Below, piece by piece: positions 1 through 11,150 of a DNA stretch of 64,000 nt. The notes under the pieces were generated by a model. That model saw only the letters and a program-made list of their open reading frames with translations. It was not told the DNA's origin and did no database searches. The translations under genes and the position numbers were made by a program. The stretch spans positions 2,852,001 through 2,916,000 of the forward strand of contig JAPTHN010000042.1 of the NCBI GenBank assembly GCA_026936325.1, given 5' to 3'. Position 1 is the first letter of the stretch. Each line of letters begins with the position of its first letter. This DNA is from Platynereis dumerilii (taxonomy: Eukaryota > Annelida > Polychaeta > Phyllodocida > Nereididae).

Positions 1-489
1 ATGAAACTTGATGAAAGTCACATGGAATATTTGTCAGCCCAAACCAATGATTACATAGAAAGGATGCACAGTTGGGCCCAAAAGTTTTTGTACTACTGCG
101 AAATAAGCTACTTGCATAATTTCGTCAGATGCGGTGTAGTGACCTGATTGATGAGTGCTGTAACTCAGTAGGGCATACCTCACAAATTGCTTATGAGTCA
201 CAGTGAATACAAATACAATGGCATGCATATTGGATAGGGGTGTATCCTCACAAGGAACACGTCAGTGCAATTCTGTAAGCACTAAGTCTTGTCATTCGTG
301 ACTTTATAGTAAATAAAAGAAATGACCGGCATACATATGCATCATGTCAGAGAGTTGATTTAATAAGTCTCATGAACTTACAAATATCTCCTTTTTGCAG
401 GAATGAGAATTCAATAAATAAACAAAAATAGGATAATTTCTAAGACAATGATATTAAGTAATTATGTTAAATTTTATATGGCTAAGACC
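1..489. other. AT-rich sequence without recognisable gene
   Basis: I see no coding signal, RNA gene or clear repeat here. Short open frames exist but have no recognisable domains or neighbours. Homology to the 53.8 kb block becomes clear only from about position 490. Confidence 0.5.
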
Positions 490-1038
490 TTCACCATAGG
501 TTTAGGTATATTTGCACAACATCAATATTCTTTAATGCTTAAAATCATCTGTCATTTTATGTAAAACGAGCAAAAATGATCAAATGCTCTTCACAGGAAA
601 AATGGCATTTCATTCATAACCCATAATGAAATGAGCATGGAGTGTTATACATGTAGTAATATTCATAGTGTCTCATGCAAATTAGCATTTATGATCTTCA
701 GGAGAAAATAAGTATAAACGGATGATTCTCAATCACCCAGTTGCACTCATTTTGCAAAGACTGTGCGACCAAATACGGTGTTGGACGTCCGCTGTACATC
801 TTCTAGAATCTTGTCTAGCTGCTCAATTTATATGGCTCTGCAAAATATGCAGTAGTTTACCTGCCCACTATATTGTCTAGAGGTTATACACCTATATGAG
901 ACTGTTTGAGTTTCTTGTCACAACGATATAAATTCGCAATTGGCACAAGTATAATATCTTACAAGTTCTTTCCTCTTCGTACAAGAATTCACATTTCTCT
1001 TTTCAGAAAAAACTCACATTTAAGAATTTTGATGGATA

Positions 1039-1260
1039 CACTCTAAAAAATGTCGGGACAAAATTGGTTTTTTAGATTCAAAATGGTTTTTGAAAAACCA
1101 AATTTCAATGCAAAAAACCAAAATGGATTTTTTTTAATAAAATGCAAAAAACCAAAATGGATTTTTTTAAAAATCCATTTTGGTTTTGCATTGAAATTTG
1201 GTTTTTCAAAAAACCATTTTGAATCTAAAAAACCAATTTTGTCTGAATTTTTTTAGAGTG
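1039..1260. mobile_element. Fold-back MITE with TA target duplication
   Basis: A nearly perfect palindrome of 222 bp. It begins CACTCTAAAAAATG and ends in the inverse ATTTTTTTAGAGTG, with AAATTGGTTTTTTAGATTC and its inverse inside. TA flanks both ends (1037-1038 and 1261-1262). The homologous block near 55980 lacks it, giving an empty site. A related copy sits at 29567-29734. The TA duplication suggests mobilisation by a Tc1/mariner-type transposase. The open frame running through it is a by-product of A/T-rich palindromic sequence. Confidence 0.8.
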
Positions 1261-2040
1261 TACCTACATATAGTGATGGAAGATTGTAACATTGGAATTA
1301 ATGCTGCAATTCATCATACTGTTAAATGGTGTGCAATTCTTGATGCAAAGACTTCTGAAAAGTAGGAAATTGAAACTCTTTGAAGGAAGAAAAGAAAAGA
1401 GAATACAATATGTAGTTCTTGAGAAGATGTGGAGTGATGAATACTTAAAAAATTGGATAACTTTTCATCTTGAGAATAGCAATAACATTTCGTAACAACG
1501 GGCGGTTTTCAACTGTGTTAACAGATCATTTGCTGTTGTTGTCTCATTTCTCTTTAGATCTCTTGCAGTATTTTGCTTCTCAAACATTCATGTGGCATCA
1601 TCTTGTGCAAATACTTTCGAATCTATTTTTATGGCTACTAGAGACCAGTGCCTCTCAGACAAACTCTGAATCATTGAGGATGTGTAGACATGCCTCTGCT
1701 TGAAATCCCATCTCAAATCAATGTCTCCCTCTTGAAACCAACTATGGAACACCTGTTCTGGACGCGATGTTACACATTTAGCCCACTTGACGGATATTTT
1801 ACTTGCCCAGCACAGACACTGATACAAGGGGCCACCAATTTAACCTCCAATACGAATGACATCCAACTGAGAATTTGTTCATGAATGTTCACTGAAACAT
1901 TTGGTTACCCCAACATAAGCATTTTAGTTGGCGAGCATTTGTTGTATGTTTCAAAAATGTGAGAAGAAATTTTTGTTAGATAATTCCAATTGTCATGTAC
2001 TGATATAGATGCAGATGTAAATGGGATATTTACATTTGTA

Positions 2041-3372
2041 GGGGAGACCGGGGCTAGTTGAATCGCGGGGTTAGTTGAATATTCGCTCTTATTCCCCGGG
2101 GTTGAATTTTTTTACCCAAATTTGACTTCTGGTAGATTATTTATTCGTCAAGGCATGCCATCACTTCCTACATGAGCCATATTTCGAATTGTGTACTTCA
2201 CTAGACTGTTAAGTTGATTTTTGTGCTCCCGAAGTAAATATTTCGAGTTGAAATAATTTTGACCTGTATGCTATTTGAACTATCTAATGCAACATTTTTT
2301 ACGATAAGTTGGAAGCCTTTGGTATTACAAATCAACAGGCAAAGACATTTTTGGGGTAAGCCTTTGATTAAAGTACTGTAATGGGTGACCTAAACCACAT
2401 GGTGGGTTGGGGCTAGTTGAATCATTTTTCGTGGGGTTAGTTGAAACACTGAACCAATGCTATGCATAGTCTTGTTATTAACAGCAAAGTAAATAATCAT
2501 TACTGCATTGTATAGTTTGATCCTATTGGTGTTTTTTGCTGAAATAACATACATCAGAAAGAAGGAAATAGGATGAGTGCCTGCTGAAATACCCTGGCAG
2601 CCCCTTGAAGAAGCCTTAATTGCTAAATGATAATGTCGAACAGTAGCCCAAGAGTGTTATATTCTTCAGACAACAGTATATTATTAATTTATAAAATATC
2701 AGTGTCTCAAAGCAGAAAAGGAGAGGCTTTTGCACTGTTAATTTCAATAACCCAGTTATTACCTGTAGCCAAGTCGGCCATTTGCTGACATTGTAATGAA
2801 GCGTTCACACCTTAATACTATGCAGGAAAGAGACAGCATCCAAAAAGCCATTGCCCCATTGACTTGTCTCCTTACAAAGATCTTTCCTCTCAGTTAACAT
2901 CACTGTCTGAATTACTTTTCATACTGCACAACCATCTCATTATTTCCAAAGATTTCAAAATTTTCTTTCAAGTTTGATATTGCTTGTTATGCGTTTTGTA
3001 TCAAATTCTGAAATACATAATTCCTAATGTTGAACCTAATGGCTATTTAGGAATCAGTTGTTGTATTATAAATGTTTATTGAACAAATTTTTATCAGTAA
3101 ATATGATTTTTGCTAGTTTATTCTCAATGATTCAACTAACCCCATGCTGTGTTTCTACCAACCCCGGCCCCGGGTTTAGTTGAAACATTTGGTCTTGTGG
3201 TACTTTCAAGCTCATAGTGAGAAGTTGTCAATATTTTGAACAAAGTTGTTCCATGGAATGTTGAGCTGAATACTGTAGCTAGCACTTGCTAAAATATTGT
3301 ACCTGTATCTACTACCATAAGCTCAGTAGAACGCACCAAAAAATTGGCGATTCAACTAACCCCGGTCTCCCC
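2041..3372. mobile_element. 1.3 kb TIR element, GGGGAGACCGGGG family
   Basis: The left end reads GGGGAGACCGGGGCTAGTTG and the right end is its inverse with one mismatch over about 26 bp. TA flanks both sides (2039-2040, 3373-3374). The partner block has an uninterrupted site near 57645. Internal copies of the GGGG(C/T)TAGTTGAA motif occur near 2085, 2410 and 2435, with inverted copies near 3130 and 3170. No transposase frame is visible, so it looks non-autonomous. It shares end style, TA target and GTTGAA iterations with the 2.4 kb element at 61535-63925, but the internal sequences differ. Confidence 0.8.
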
Positions 3373-3944
3373 TACTCAACTAACACTTTTAATTTCAAAT
3401 TTTGATTTTAATTGGTATTCATTATCATGGACATATGCAAAACATTTAATTTATCTCTCTAGTATCAATGTGCATTATGACAAAGACTGATACCATCTCA
3501 TTTTGTCCTCTTTCAGAAACATGCAGGCTGTGGTAGACTATAATTATGATCAAAAATTCAATTGTTGCCTAATATAGACAATTAGAAACAAATCAGATAA
3601 GAGAATCACTTCTGAAATATAGACTTATTTTAGCCTTGGGACGTACTCTACATTGTATCTTGATGGAATTTTTTGGCCATATAGTTCTTTTCTGAGTAGT
3701 CTTAATTGGAATTTTGATGCAGTTATAAGGCATCAGCTAATTGATAAGCATTTGTGGATATATATTGAATAGCGAGAAGAGAATATGTATAACAAATTTC
3801 ACCAAATTGGAACTTTTATTAGACAAGCTGAATATCCATTATTTTACAATTTTGAATCTTCATTAAAAAATAACTTTTCTAAGAGTAAAAGTAAATTTCT
3901 GAAGTGAAAGGTATCCTACATCCTACATATACATGTAAGTGATT

Positions 3945-4500
3945 TTTGGAAAGAAATTTTCAGTATTTTCTCTTGATGAGGGACCTTGATATTTTATTAC
4001 TGATGACCAAACCAGAAGTTTCATCTTGCAATTAAACTAATGGAATGGTCTCGTGATTGCTCGTGTTACAGAATGACCCTGCAGGGAATGTTCATTGACC
4101 TATTAATCGTGGATGTTTTTATTCTGTGAGGACATGGTGCGATGAAAAAAACAAGGACAGCATCAAGGTAGCTCAAATATATCACAACAGAGAACCTGGA
4201 TACCTATCTTTCATAATTTTAAAACATAAATTTGCTACCGATCCGCAAAAAGGACTTCAAAAACTGATTTAATAACGGTAATAACTACCTTATAGTTACT
4301 AAAGGCATCCTAAATGTGGCTAATTTGTAGGAAAGAAGCGTTCAGTATTTTCGCTTGGTGACTGACCTTGAGATTTTACTACGATGACCAAATCAGCAGT
4401 TTCATCTTGCAATTAAAATAATGAGTTTGGTCTCGAGATAGCTCCTGTTACAAAATGTCCCTGCAGGAAATGATCATTGCCCTCATAACAAGGGATGATT
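3945..4500. repeat. Local two-copy direct repeat inside block L
   Basis: About 170 bp starting near 3945 is repeated near 4325. Both copies share a run around TCAGTATTTTC.CTTG, then TGACC..GA.ATTTTA, then a stretch ending near a CCCTGCAGG motif. The partner segment at 61235-61400 has a single copy that resembles the second one more closely. It is an old local duplication with no apparent function. Confidence 0.6.
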
Positions 4501-4640
4501 TCAATGGGTGGGGATATGGTGATTGAAATAAAGAGGTACGGCAAGAGACACTTAATCAATGTTACCTCATTTTACGATAAAAAAAAAACGACTTAAATTA
4601 AATAGCGTGGCTGTGTAGGTTCTAAAATATACACTTGTTT

Positions 4641-5400
4641 CATGAAACAAATAACACATGTACTGATATTTTCTGAAATGCATAACTAAGTTCTTGTGAT
4701 TTGATAATGTATTGAGGCTGAAATTATAAAGAAAAGAATAATTAGCTTCAGCTTCCTCGGTAGACTGTGTCAATTCAGAAATGCATTCCAAGCAAAAGCA
4801 TTCACATGCATGGGCGCCATTGAATGAGGCAATTTTCAAAAACATATTCAGAAATCATGCTTTGTAGACCTACCAGATTCTCAGTCGGAATTCACTGGGT
4901 TATAGTATGTGTAAAACACAATAGATTGAATCATTGGGTAATGTTGATACGTCTGCAAGAAATTACTTCACAAATCAGTGTTCCATCTTCAACCTGGAAC
5001 TGAAATCAATTTATTTTAAAAATTTTCAAGTCAACAAAATAATCTAATTCAATGAATGTGCCTAATAATAAAGATCTCTGATAAAATATATGAATTATCT
5101 TACTTTGAAGCTTGAAAGATACTGAAACTCTCTGAATCAGACAGCTGTAATCTCTTCTCTACATAAATGTCAAAACGCAGACATTTGAAGCAGATGACAA
5201 ATGTAACGATTAAAATAATTTGATTTCTCTTCTAAAAGAACAATCAAATATTTATAAGGTCTTAAGGTATCTGTGTCTTATGTGACAGTTTTCACAATAA
5301 CACAAGTGATACAAAGGGCTCAGATTTACATAAAAATCAAATTGTCTTGTCTTCTTAGTTTTGCATGATTCACTGAGATAATAAAAGCTTAGACGTTATT
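4641..5400. other. AT-rich sequence, nothing recognised
   Basis: No coding domain, RNA gene or inverted repeat stands out. An open frame on the minus strand at 4567-4845 has no recognisable similarity and low-complexity composition. Confidence 0.5.
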
Positions 5401-7215
5401 ATGGGATTACGGTTGAACATTTGGTTTATGGAATGTCACATATCCTGGCATCAGTTCTGGCGCAGTTATACTCAGTGGCCCTGTCACACTCAATTGTCCC
5501 TAGTGTGTTTAACTCTGGACTCATCATTCCCATACTTAAGAAACCATCAAGTGACCCCAATGAGCCCAGCAACTACAGGCCTATAACTCTTAGCTCCGTC
5601 CATTCCAAAATTGTGGAACTAATTGTATTGCCTTCTCCGGAGATAAGCAACTGTCAATTTGGATTCCGAGAGGGCCGTGGGACTTCGTTCGTCAACTCTA
5701 CTATAAATGACTGTGCAGCATACTCCAAGCCAGACGCTCGCCCGTGTTTCTCTGTAGCCTCGACGCCGAGAAATGCTTCGACAGCATCTGGCACTATGGG
5801 TTGTTGTATAAGCTGATCCCTATCCTCCCACTTCACACCTGGCTCTTTGTATACAGATGGTACAAGATGTCCCAGGCAGTCGTCTGCTGGAATGGTACCA
5901 ACAGTAGTGAGTTTGCCATAACGAGAGGTATGCGTCAAGGCAGTGTGCTTTCACTGACACTGTTTAATATATTCTTGGATGAATTATTACAGAGAATCCA
6001 AAACCAAGCTGATGGAATTAGAGTGTCTGACCTTCTCTTGAACTGCTGTACATATGCAGATGATATTACGTTGTTCTGCTCCACGGCACCAGGCCTGCAA
6101 AGACTAATAGACACCTGTGTATCTTATGCAAACAGGCAGGGACGGACTGGCGGCATTTCGGGCCCCGTGGCAAAATCAGTCAATGGGCCCCTACGTCCTT
6201 ACTGTCAGCATTATTTCCGATTGAAAATTAAAATTCTACAGGCCTTAATTTGTAAATTGTTAATAGTAGTTTGGGGGCCTCCACATGAGAGGGTTCTACC
6301 CTTTTCAGTTAGTGTAGTTGAAACACATAATCATGAATCTGACAGTGAAATTTGGCTCTTTTCTTATTTTTTGACATCTTGCATGGGCCCCCCTGAGTGG
6401 GTGGGCCCGTGGCAGTTGCCACTTTGTCACATAGGCCAGTCCGCCCCTGCAAACAGGTATCGCTTCCGATTTGGAATAAAGAAGTCTAAGTGCATGGTTA
6501 TGGGCCCAAACCATCTGTCAGAAACACCAACATGGAGTATCGGCGATGGTCTACTTGATACGGTGGATCAAACTGACATCCTCGGAGTAACCTTTGATGA
6601 ATCAATGTCCTTTGGTAGTCACGTGGCAGTAAGGATTAATTCAAGTCGGCGGCGCATTTATGGCCTTGCAAGTGTTGGAATGTCCTACCCTGGATTAGCC
6701 TCAGGTGCAAAAACCCACATAATGGAACTCCATCGGGGCACCCATAATGACTTACGGGATGGACTGTGTTACTATTTCTAAAGGGCATATACGTCAGCTC
6801 AAATCAGCTCAAGGTTCCATACTTAAACGTGTGATGGGTATACCATCCAGATCCCATCATAGTAATCTATTGAAAGCCCTTCATGTGCGGAACATCGATG
6901 ATATTATTAACGATAATTCTAAAAACCTGTTCCACCGCATATTTAAATATGATTCTCCAGCACGGGACCTCCAAACCAGACTCTTAGCAAAGTTTGTGGA
7001 AACTGGAGAAACTATTAAAGGTACTCTTGTTGACAGAATAGTAGCGATGGGTGTTTCTCCAATGAAAATTGCCTTCTCAAGACCCCAAAAGCATGTAACA
7101 TATGACAGTGATGGTATTATTGACTCTTTAAAATACATGCTATTTCATGATAACTATATACGGCCTAAATCAAATGAACATTTATTGGCCACTTTATTGC
7201 TTAAAGCCTTCTAGT
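5400..7215 (+). pseudogene. Decayed non-LTR retrotransposon (LINE) reverse transcriptase
   Basis: Three consecutive plus-strand frames carry successive pieces of a LINE RT. 5421-5740 holds the fingers with PILKKPSSDPNEPSNYRPIT and QFGFREGRGT. About 5744-6740 holds LDAEKCFDS, the MRQGSVLSLTLFNIFLDELL block and the catalytic core CTYADDITLF. 6747-7214 continues the C-terminal region (MTYGMDCVTISKGHIRQLKS). Two frame shifts, near 5740 and near 6740, separate them. No endonuclease domain is seen upstream, so it is 5'-truncated as is usual for LINEs. No poly-A or 3' repeat is obvious after 7215. I do not assign the clade confidently. A hAT-like MITE interrupts the RT at 6137. Confidence 0.85.
6137..6449. 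mobile_element. hAT-like MITE inserted in the LINE frame
   Basis: 313 bp with terminal inverted repeats CAGGGACGGACTGGC and the inverse of CAGGGGCGGACTGGCC. Both sides carry the same 8-bp target duplication CAAACAGG (6129-6136 and 6450-6457), the hAT hallmark. Together with one copy of the duplication it adds 321 bp, a multiple of three, and contains no stop in the RT frame, so the LINE frame reads through it. Without it, the RT sequence reads continuously from SYAN into RYRFRFG. A diverged relative is at 51337-51631. Confidence 0.9.
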
Positions 7216-8059
7216 CAAGACTTTCCCCACATGTTCTTGTTTTTAAATGCTTTTAACTTGTTTATATTTTACGCTGAAATTTTATATTTACCGTAAATTG
7301 CTACCTACATTTCAATATGGACAGAAACATTGTAATGAAACTTGGAATTGATCATCTAAGCCATTAGTCCACTTGCACAGATTTATTTTATATTTTTTGA
7401 AAAAATAATTCTATCAAAATATGTTATTTTCTTAGATGTCAAATACAAGTTGCATGCAAAGCTGCAGTGAAGATACACACTTGTGAGATGCCGACAGTAG
7501 GTATTTCTACATTTGTCCACTATTTTTTGTCCGATAACTTTACAGATGTTTTTGTGAATCCCACTTGAAAAACATTGACTGGTGAAATGCTAAAAATCTC
7601 AATTTCCATCACTAATGAAGTTAACAAGGCATTTTCTCACAACCTGGTGGTTCATTTGCCACTTTTCTTTAGTTAAAGAAATAATAGAGCCGAAATGGCC
7701 ATGTTTATATTTGATTTGGCACATTATATGAGTCAGCGAGTTTGCAACACCCCTAAATGTTGAAAATGATGTGAAAATTAGAAATAAAATGCTTTTTATT
7801 ATTATTTTTCACCTAATTCAGTAACATAATGTATACCTTGATAAGCTGTGATATTTCGATAACACTGCAACGCCATTTGATAGATCTAAAACTAACATTT
7901 TGCAAGCAACAAGGGTGTGAAAAACTAAAAATTTTAAATTTCAATTTTCTCAAAATTTTCCCAACAGATTTTTTAGATCTTTACATCAAATCGAAGCTGA
8001 GACCACATACTACAACGCTGTGTTTACAGATTCATTGTACATTTTTTTTAACCCTAAAT
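7216..8059. other. AT-rich spacer, nothing recognised
   Basis: Follows the LINE remnant. It may include LINE 3' untranslated sequence, but no poly-A, terminal repeat or target duplication can be identified. The open frame at 7829-8104 has no recognisable domain and runs into the start of the tandem array. Confidence 0.4.
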
Positions 8060-11015
8060 TTCGTTCAAGGACACTGTGTCTCATCAATCATGGTTGAAGA
8101 GTGACATGAACATCAAAACCGACTTGCATTGTATTGTAAACATTATCAAGTTCTCGGGGGAGAGATGAGACAATAAGATGGCAAGATTGTGAGTCTACAA
8201 CCAATTGCTGCCTGTTGAAAATATGCAGTGAAAAACTTCTAGAATCTGCCCATATTAATTATTTTTATATCTAGAAAACTCTTGAAGTAGAAATATTATG
8301 TTGTGGTATAGTTGTCCAATGTTTTGGTCTTGTTTTCTGCCATTCTCAACCACGTGATGTTGATTGATGGCATTGATAACTTGTAGAGTATGCGTCTTAA
8401 CTGCTCTCTTCATAGCAAGGGTACATGACTACATGTGTAATATATTTTGTGTCTCCAAAATACTTGCAGATGAATCCTTGCAAAAAACCAGACAATGGCT
8501 AATGAATATAGTAATGATACATAATGACTCGTGAGACACAACTTTTAATTTTGTTTCAAATTCTTGTTCCTCCCTTCACGTCTGAACATAACAGACAGCA
8601 GACAAGGGAGAGAAACAGTTCACAAACTTACACTCTTTAATTATAAAGAGATGCTATCCATAAGCTCCCATAGGCAACAGGACTTACTTTGATCCCTTGG
8701 GTCTGCTCTGCAAGACGCAATGTTTGGTTTGCATTAGCATTTTGGATAATACATCAGTTGACAAAACTGATGGCTCTTGCATGCAAAATGATCATAGTGT
8801 TATGAAGAAATATTATTCCATGCATACCGGCCGTTATGAGGTGGGCAAAGAGACATTGCATTATAATTTCATGAAGCAATGTGTACTAACATGTCATTTG
8901 TCATTTTGTCTTAATTCTTGGTATTCCAATTCAAAATAAGCCTGTGTCACATGGACATGGGATTGTTGTTATGAATATAAATGATATAAATTTTGATTGA
9001 ATATCAAACAAATGCCTTCATTTATTCTGCTGTTTAAATGATAATGGTTGTTTTCTGAAAAGTAGTTGCATTCTGGATTCATCTATCTTCTTCTAGCTGT
9101 GAGCACATTATGTTAGTGTCAAGAGTTGAAGTTCTGAACAATCATTATTAATCATTTCCATGTGTTACTTCTGCATATGCAGATGTGCCAGTTGCTCCAT
9201 ATGCATTACAAATAAACATGAAGTGTCAATGAGGTGACATGTTTCCTGTTAGGTGTACCCAATCATGTTTGGCTTTTGACTGAGTGCTCGACATAGCAAT
9301 GAGAAGCCACATAGAGAAAAGATGTATACACGTAATAAAAAGGCAACGATGTCCTTCTTTCTTGATGATGTATCAGTATATCAATGATGACGTTCAAAAA
9401 ACCATTGGACCAAAAATGTATTGTGAGTGTTAAAGACTACTGTCTCTGCACATTGTTCCCATCATCCACAAAAAGAGGAGCATGACTATGATCATAAGTC
9501 TTGATTAGGAGCCAGTTAACAGATGCTCCCAATCTATCGGGGGTGAAAATGCCTACATGACGCGCATAAGCAAAATACAGCAGAGTATTATAGCCACAGC
9601 ACAAAGAAGCTCTAGTTTTTTACAAGTATACTGAAGTACACTGATTATATACGTGATATTTGTTGGAATGTTCTGCCAAGATCAATGCTAAATATTCCAT
9701 TAATTCCTAGAAATATGGCAATGTATAATGTAACTGCAATCACTGTGTCACAACATGCTTTGGATGTTTTAGTGGAGGAAATGTCTTATTTTGACATTCT
9801 TTTAAAACTGTGCCATGCTGGATGCTGATCATGCATTAAAAATCTCTCAAAACATTTTTGGTTTTCTTTCTGCTTAAATACCTTCAAATATTGAAAACAT
9901 CAAGATACTCCTTTTAAAGAAAATAATTGGGTTAGCAATTTTCAGCTGTTGCAGCCAGGTTTGTCTTGCTATTAATTTGATGAAGTTCTTGTTTGAAGGG
10001 TGAATTGCGCTTTTGATTTTAGGGGAAAACAAGGTTTTTCTTCAAGCTGCCATGTTCGTTTCAGTCTGGATGATTCACTTTTAAATTCTGAATGTATCTA
10101 AGAGATTTCTAATCAAAATGAACTATTTTCTGGTGTCTTGATAGAGCAAAGGCCTAGACATTGTAGGAAACCTATAATAAGAAAACGAAAAGACATTTAA
10201 TTTTCAAAATTAATTAGTTCAAGAACCCCATGAAGAACTAAATTATAAATACTTCTTGCTGTTTGATCTTTCCAAAAATTAATAATGACTTGAAAAAGGA
10301 ACTTTTATTATAATGTGACAAAAAACACAGTCGTCTGTCTGCATCTTTAAAGGAAACTCATTATTGAATCAGGTTGCCCTTCATAAAATTTCTAGCATGG
10401 AGAACGATGTTTACTCATGCATAACTTTGGTTTGCCTCTTTGAGATGTGATACTTTGCAAACAGATCATGAAGGCTTAGGAGTTGTGTCACAATTTTATT
10501 ATCTGAAGGTATTTGCATTTTAGGGTTCAATTCCCTGAAATTTCTTTAAGAAAAGAAGACCACAAAATATTTGGGTGGTTTCTATAGTGGCATTTATAAC
10601 AAATGTGAATCTCAATTTGGAAATGTAGCTGTCAAAGTTAATAAGGACCAAGAAAGAAATGATTGCACTTACGTAACTCAGTGTTCGAAATAAGGGGGGG
10701 GGGTCAAGGGGGCTTTGACCCCCCGAAATGCTAAAGGGACCCCTCAAATACATTTTTTAGAGGGACCCAGGTGCTGAAAAAACCCCCTCAAATACTGAAT
10801 GTGCATGATTTAATACAGAAATGGGGTTTTCATAAGTAATTTTCTAGGAGAATACATGCATAAAACACTCAGAATTCATTTAAAAGTACAAAACTCCTGA
10901 GCTACCGGGGGGCCTCTGGCGACGCGCGGACCACCGCCGGCCTGCGGACCTCCCGTCCCAATCAACACTGTACTTTAGTCGTACTATACTTCACTCTCTT
11001 TTATCCTGCATTTTT
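8060..11015. repeat. Tandem array unit 1
   Basis: First and 5'-incomplete unit of a four-unit direct array. Homology to the other units starts near 8060-8090 (GAAGAGTGACATGAACATCA). It lacks the inverted arm that opens units 2-4. From about 9165 to 10105 it is almost identical to unit 2 (12345-13290). It lacks about 345 bp present in units 2 and 3 (13290-13640), with the junction at a short TTTCT microhomology near 10105. Around 10676-10960 it carries a GC-rich segment (ACCGGGGGGCCTCTGG) shared with unit 2 but replaced by other sequence in unit 3. A short frame at 8697-8939 recurs in each unit but is probably not coding. Confidence 0.85.
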
Positions 11016-11150
11016 CAGTATTTTGCCTCATTCTAGTCATGTAGGAATTTTCACTTCCGACAGATTAGGAGCATCTGTTAACTGGCTCCTAATCAAGACT
11101 TATGATCATAGCTATGCAGCTCTTTTAGTGGAAAATGGGAAAGACAGCTG
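9465..11150. repeat. Inverted arms bounding the intermediate segment, example from units 1/2
   Basis: A forward arm at 9465-9600 and an inverted arm at 11016-11150 pair over about 130 bp, at about 80 percent or better. The core AGGAGCCAGTTAACAGATGC is perfect. Equivalent arms lie at 12645-12780/14387-14530 and 16010-16140/17900-18030, with a last forward arm at 28860-29000. The arms alternate through the array, dividing each unit into two halves. I cannot tell whether either half was once a mobile element; TIRs of about 130 bp would fit a DNA transposon. Confidence 0.75.

Larger units (their letters stand above)
490..4640. repeat. Low-copy repeat block L, partner of 53770-61535
   Basis: This block aligns in the same orientation and order with the far end of the window. 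Segments 490-720, 900-1038, 1262-1480, 1540-1750, 1985-2040, 3375-3900 and 4325-4640 match 53770-54010, 55850-55980, 55985-56150, 57290-57490, 57590-57645, 57650-58065 and 61107-61532. Identity by eye is about 75-85 percent with many indels, so the duplication is old. Insertions unique to this copy are the MITE at 1039 and the 1.3 kb TIR element at 2041. The partner has its own insertions. No coding function is apparent; the block may be an old segmental duplication or a decayed large repeat. Confidence 0.7.

Noticed and set aside
1050-1256. 68-codon frame with phenylalanine/lysine repeats
   Set aside because: It is the two arms of a palindromic MITE read through.
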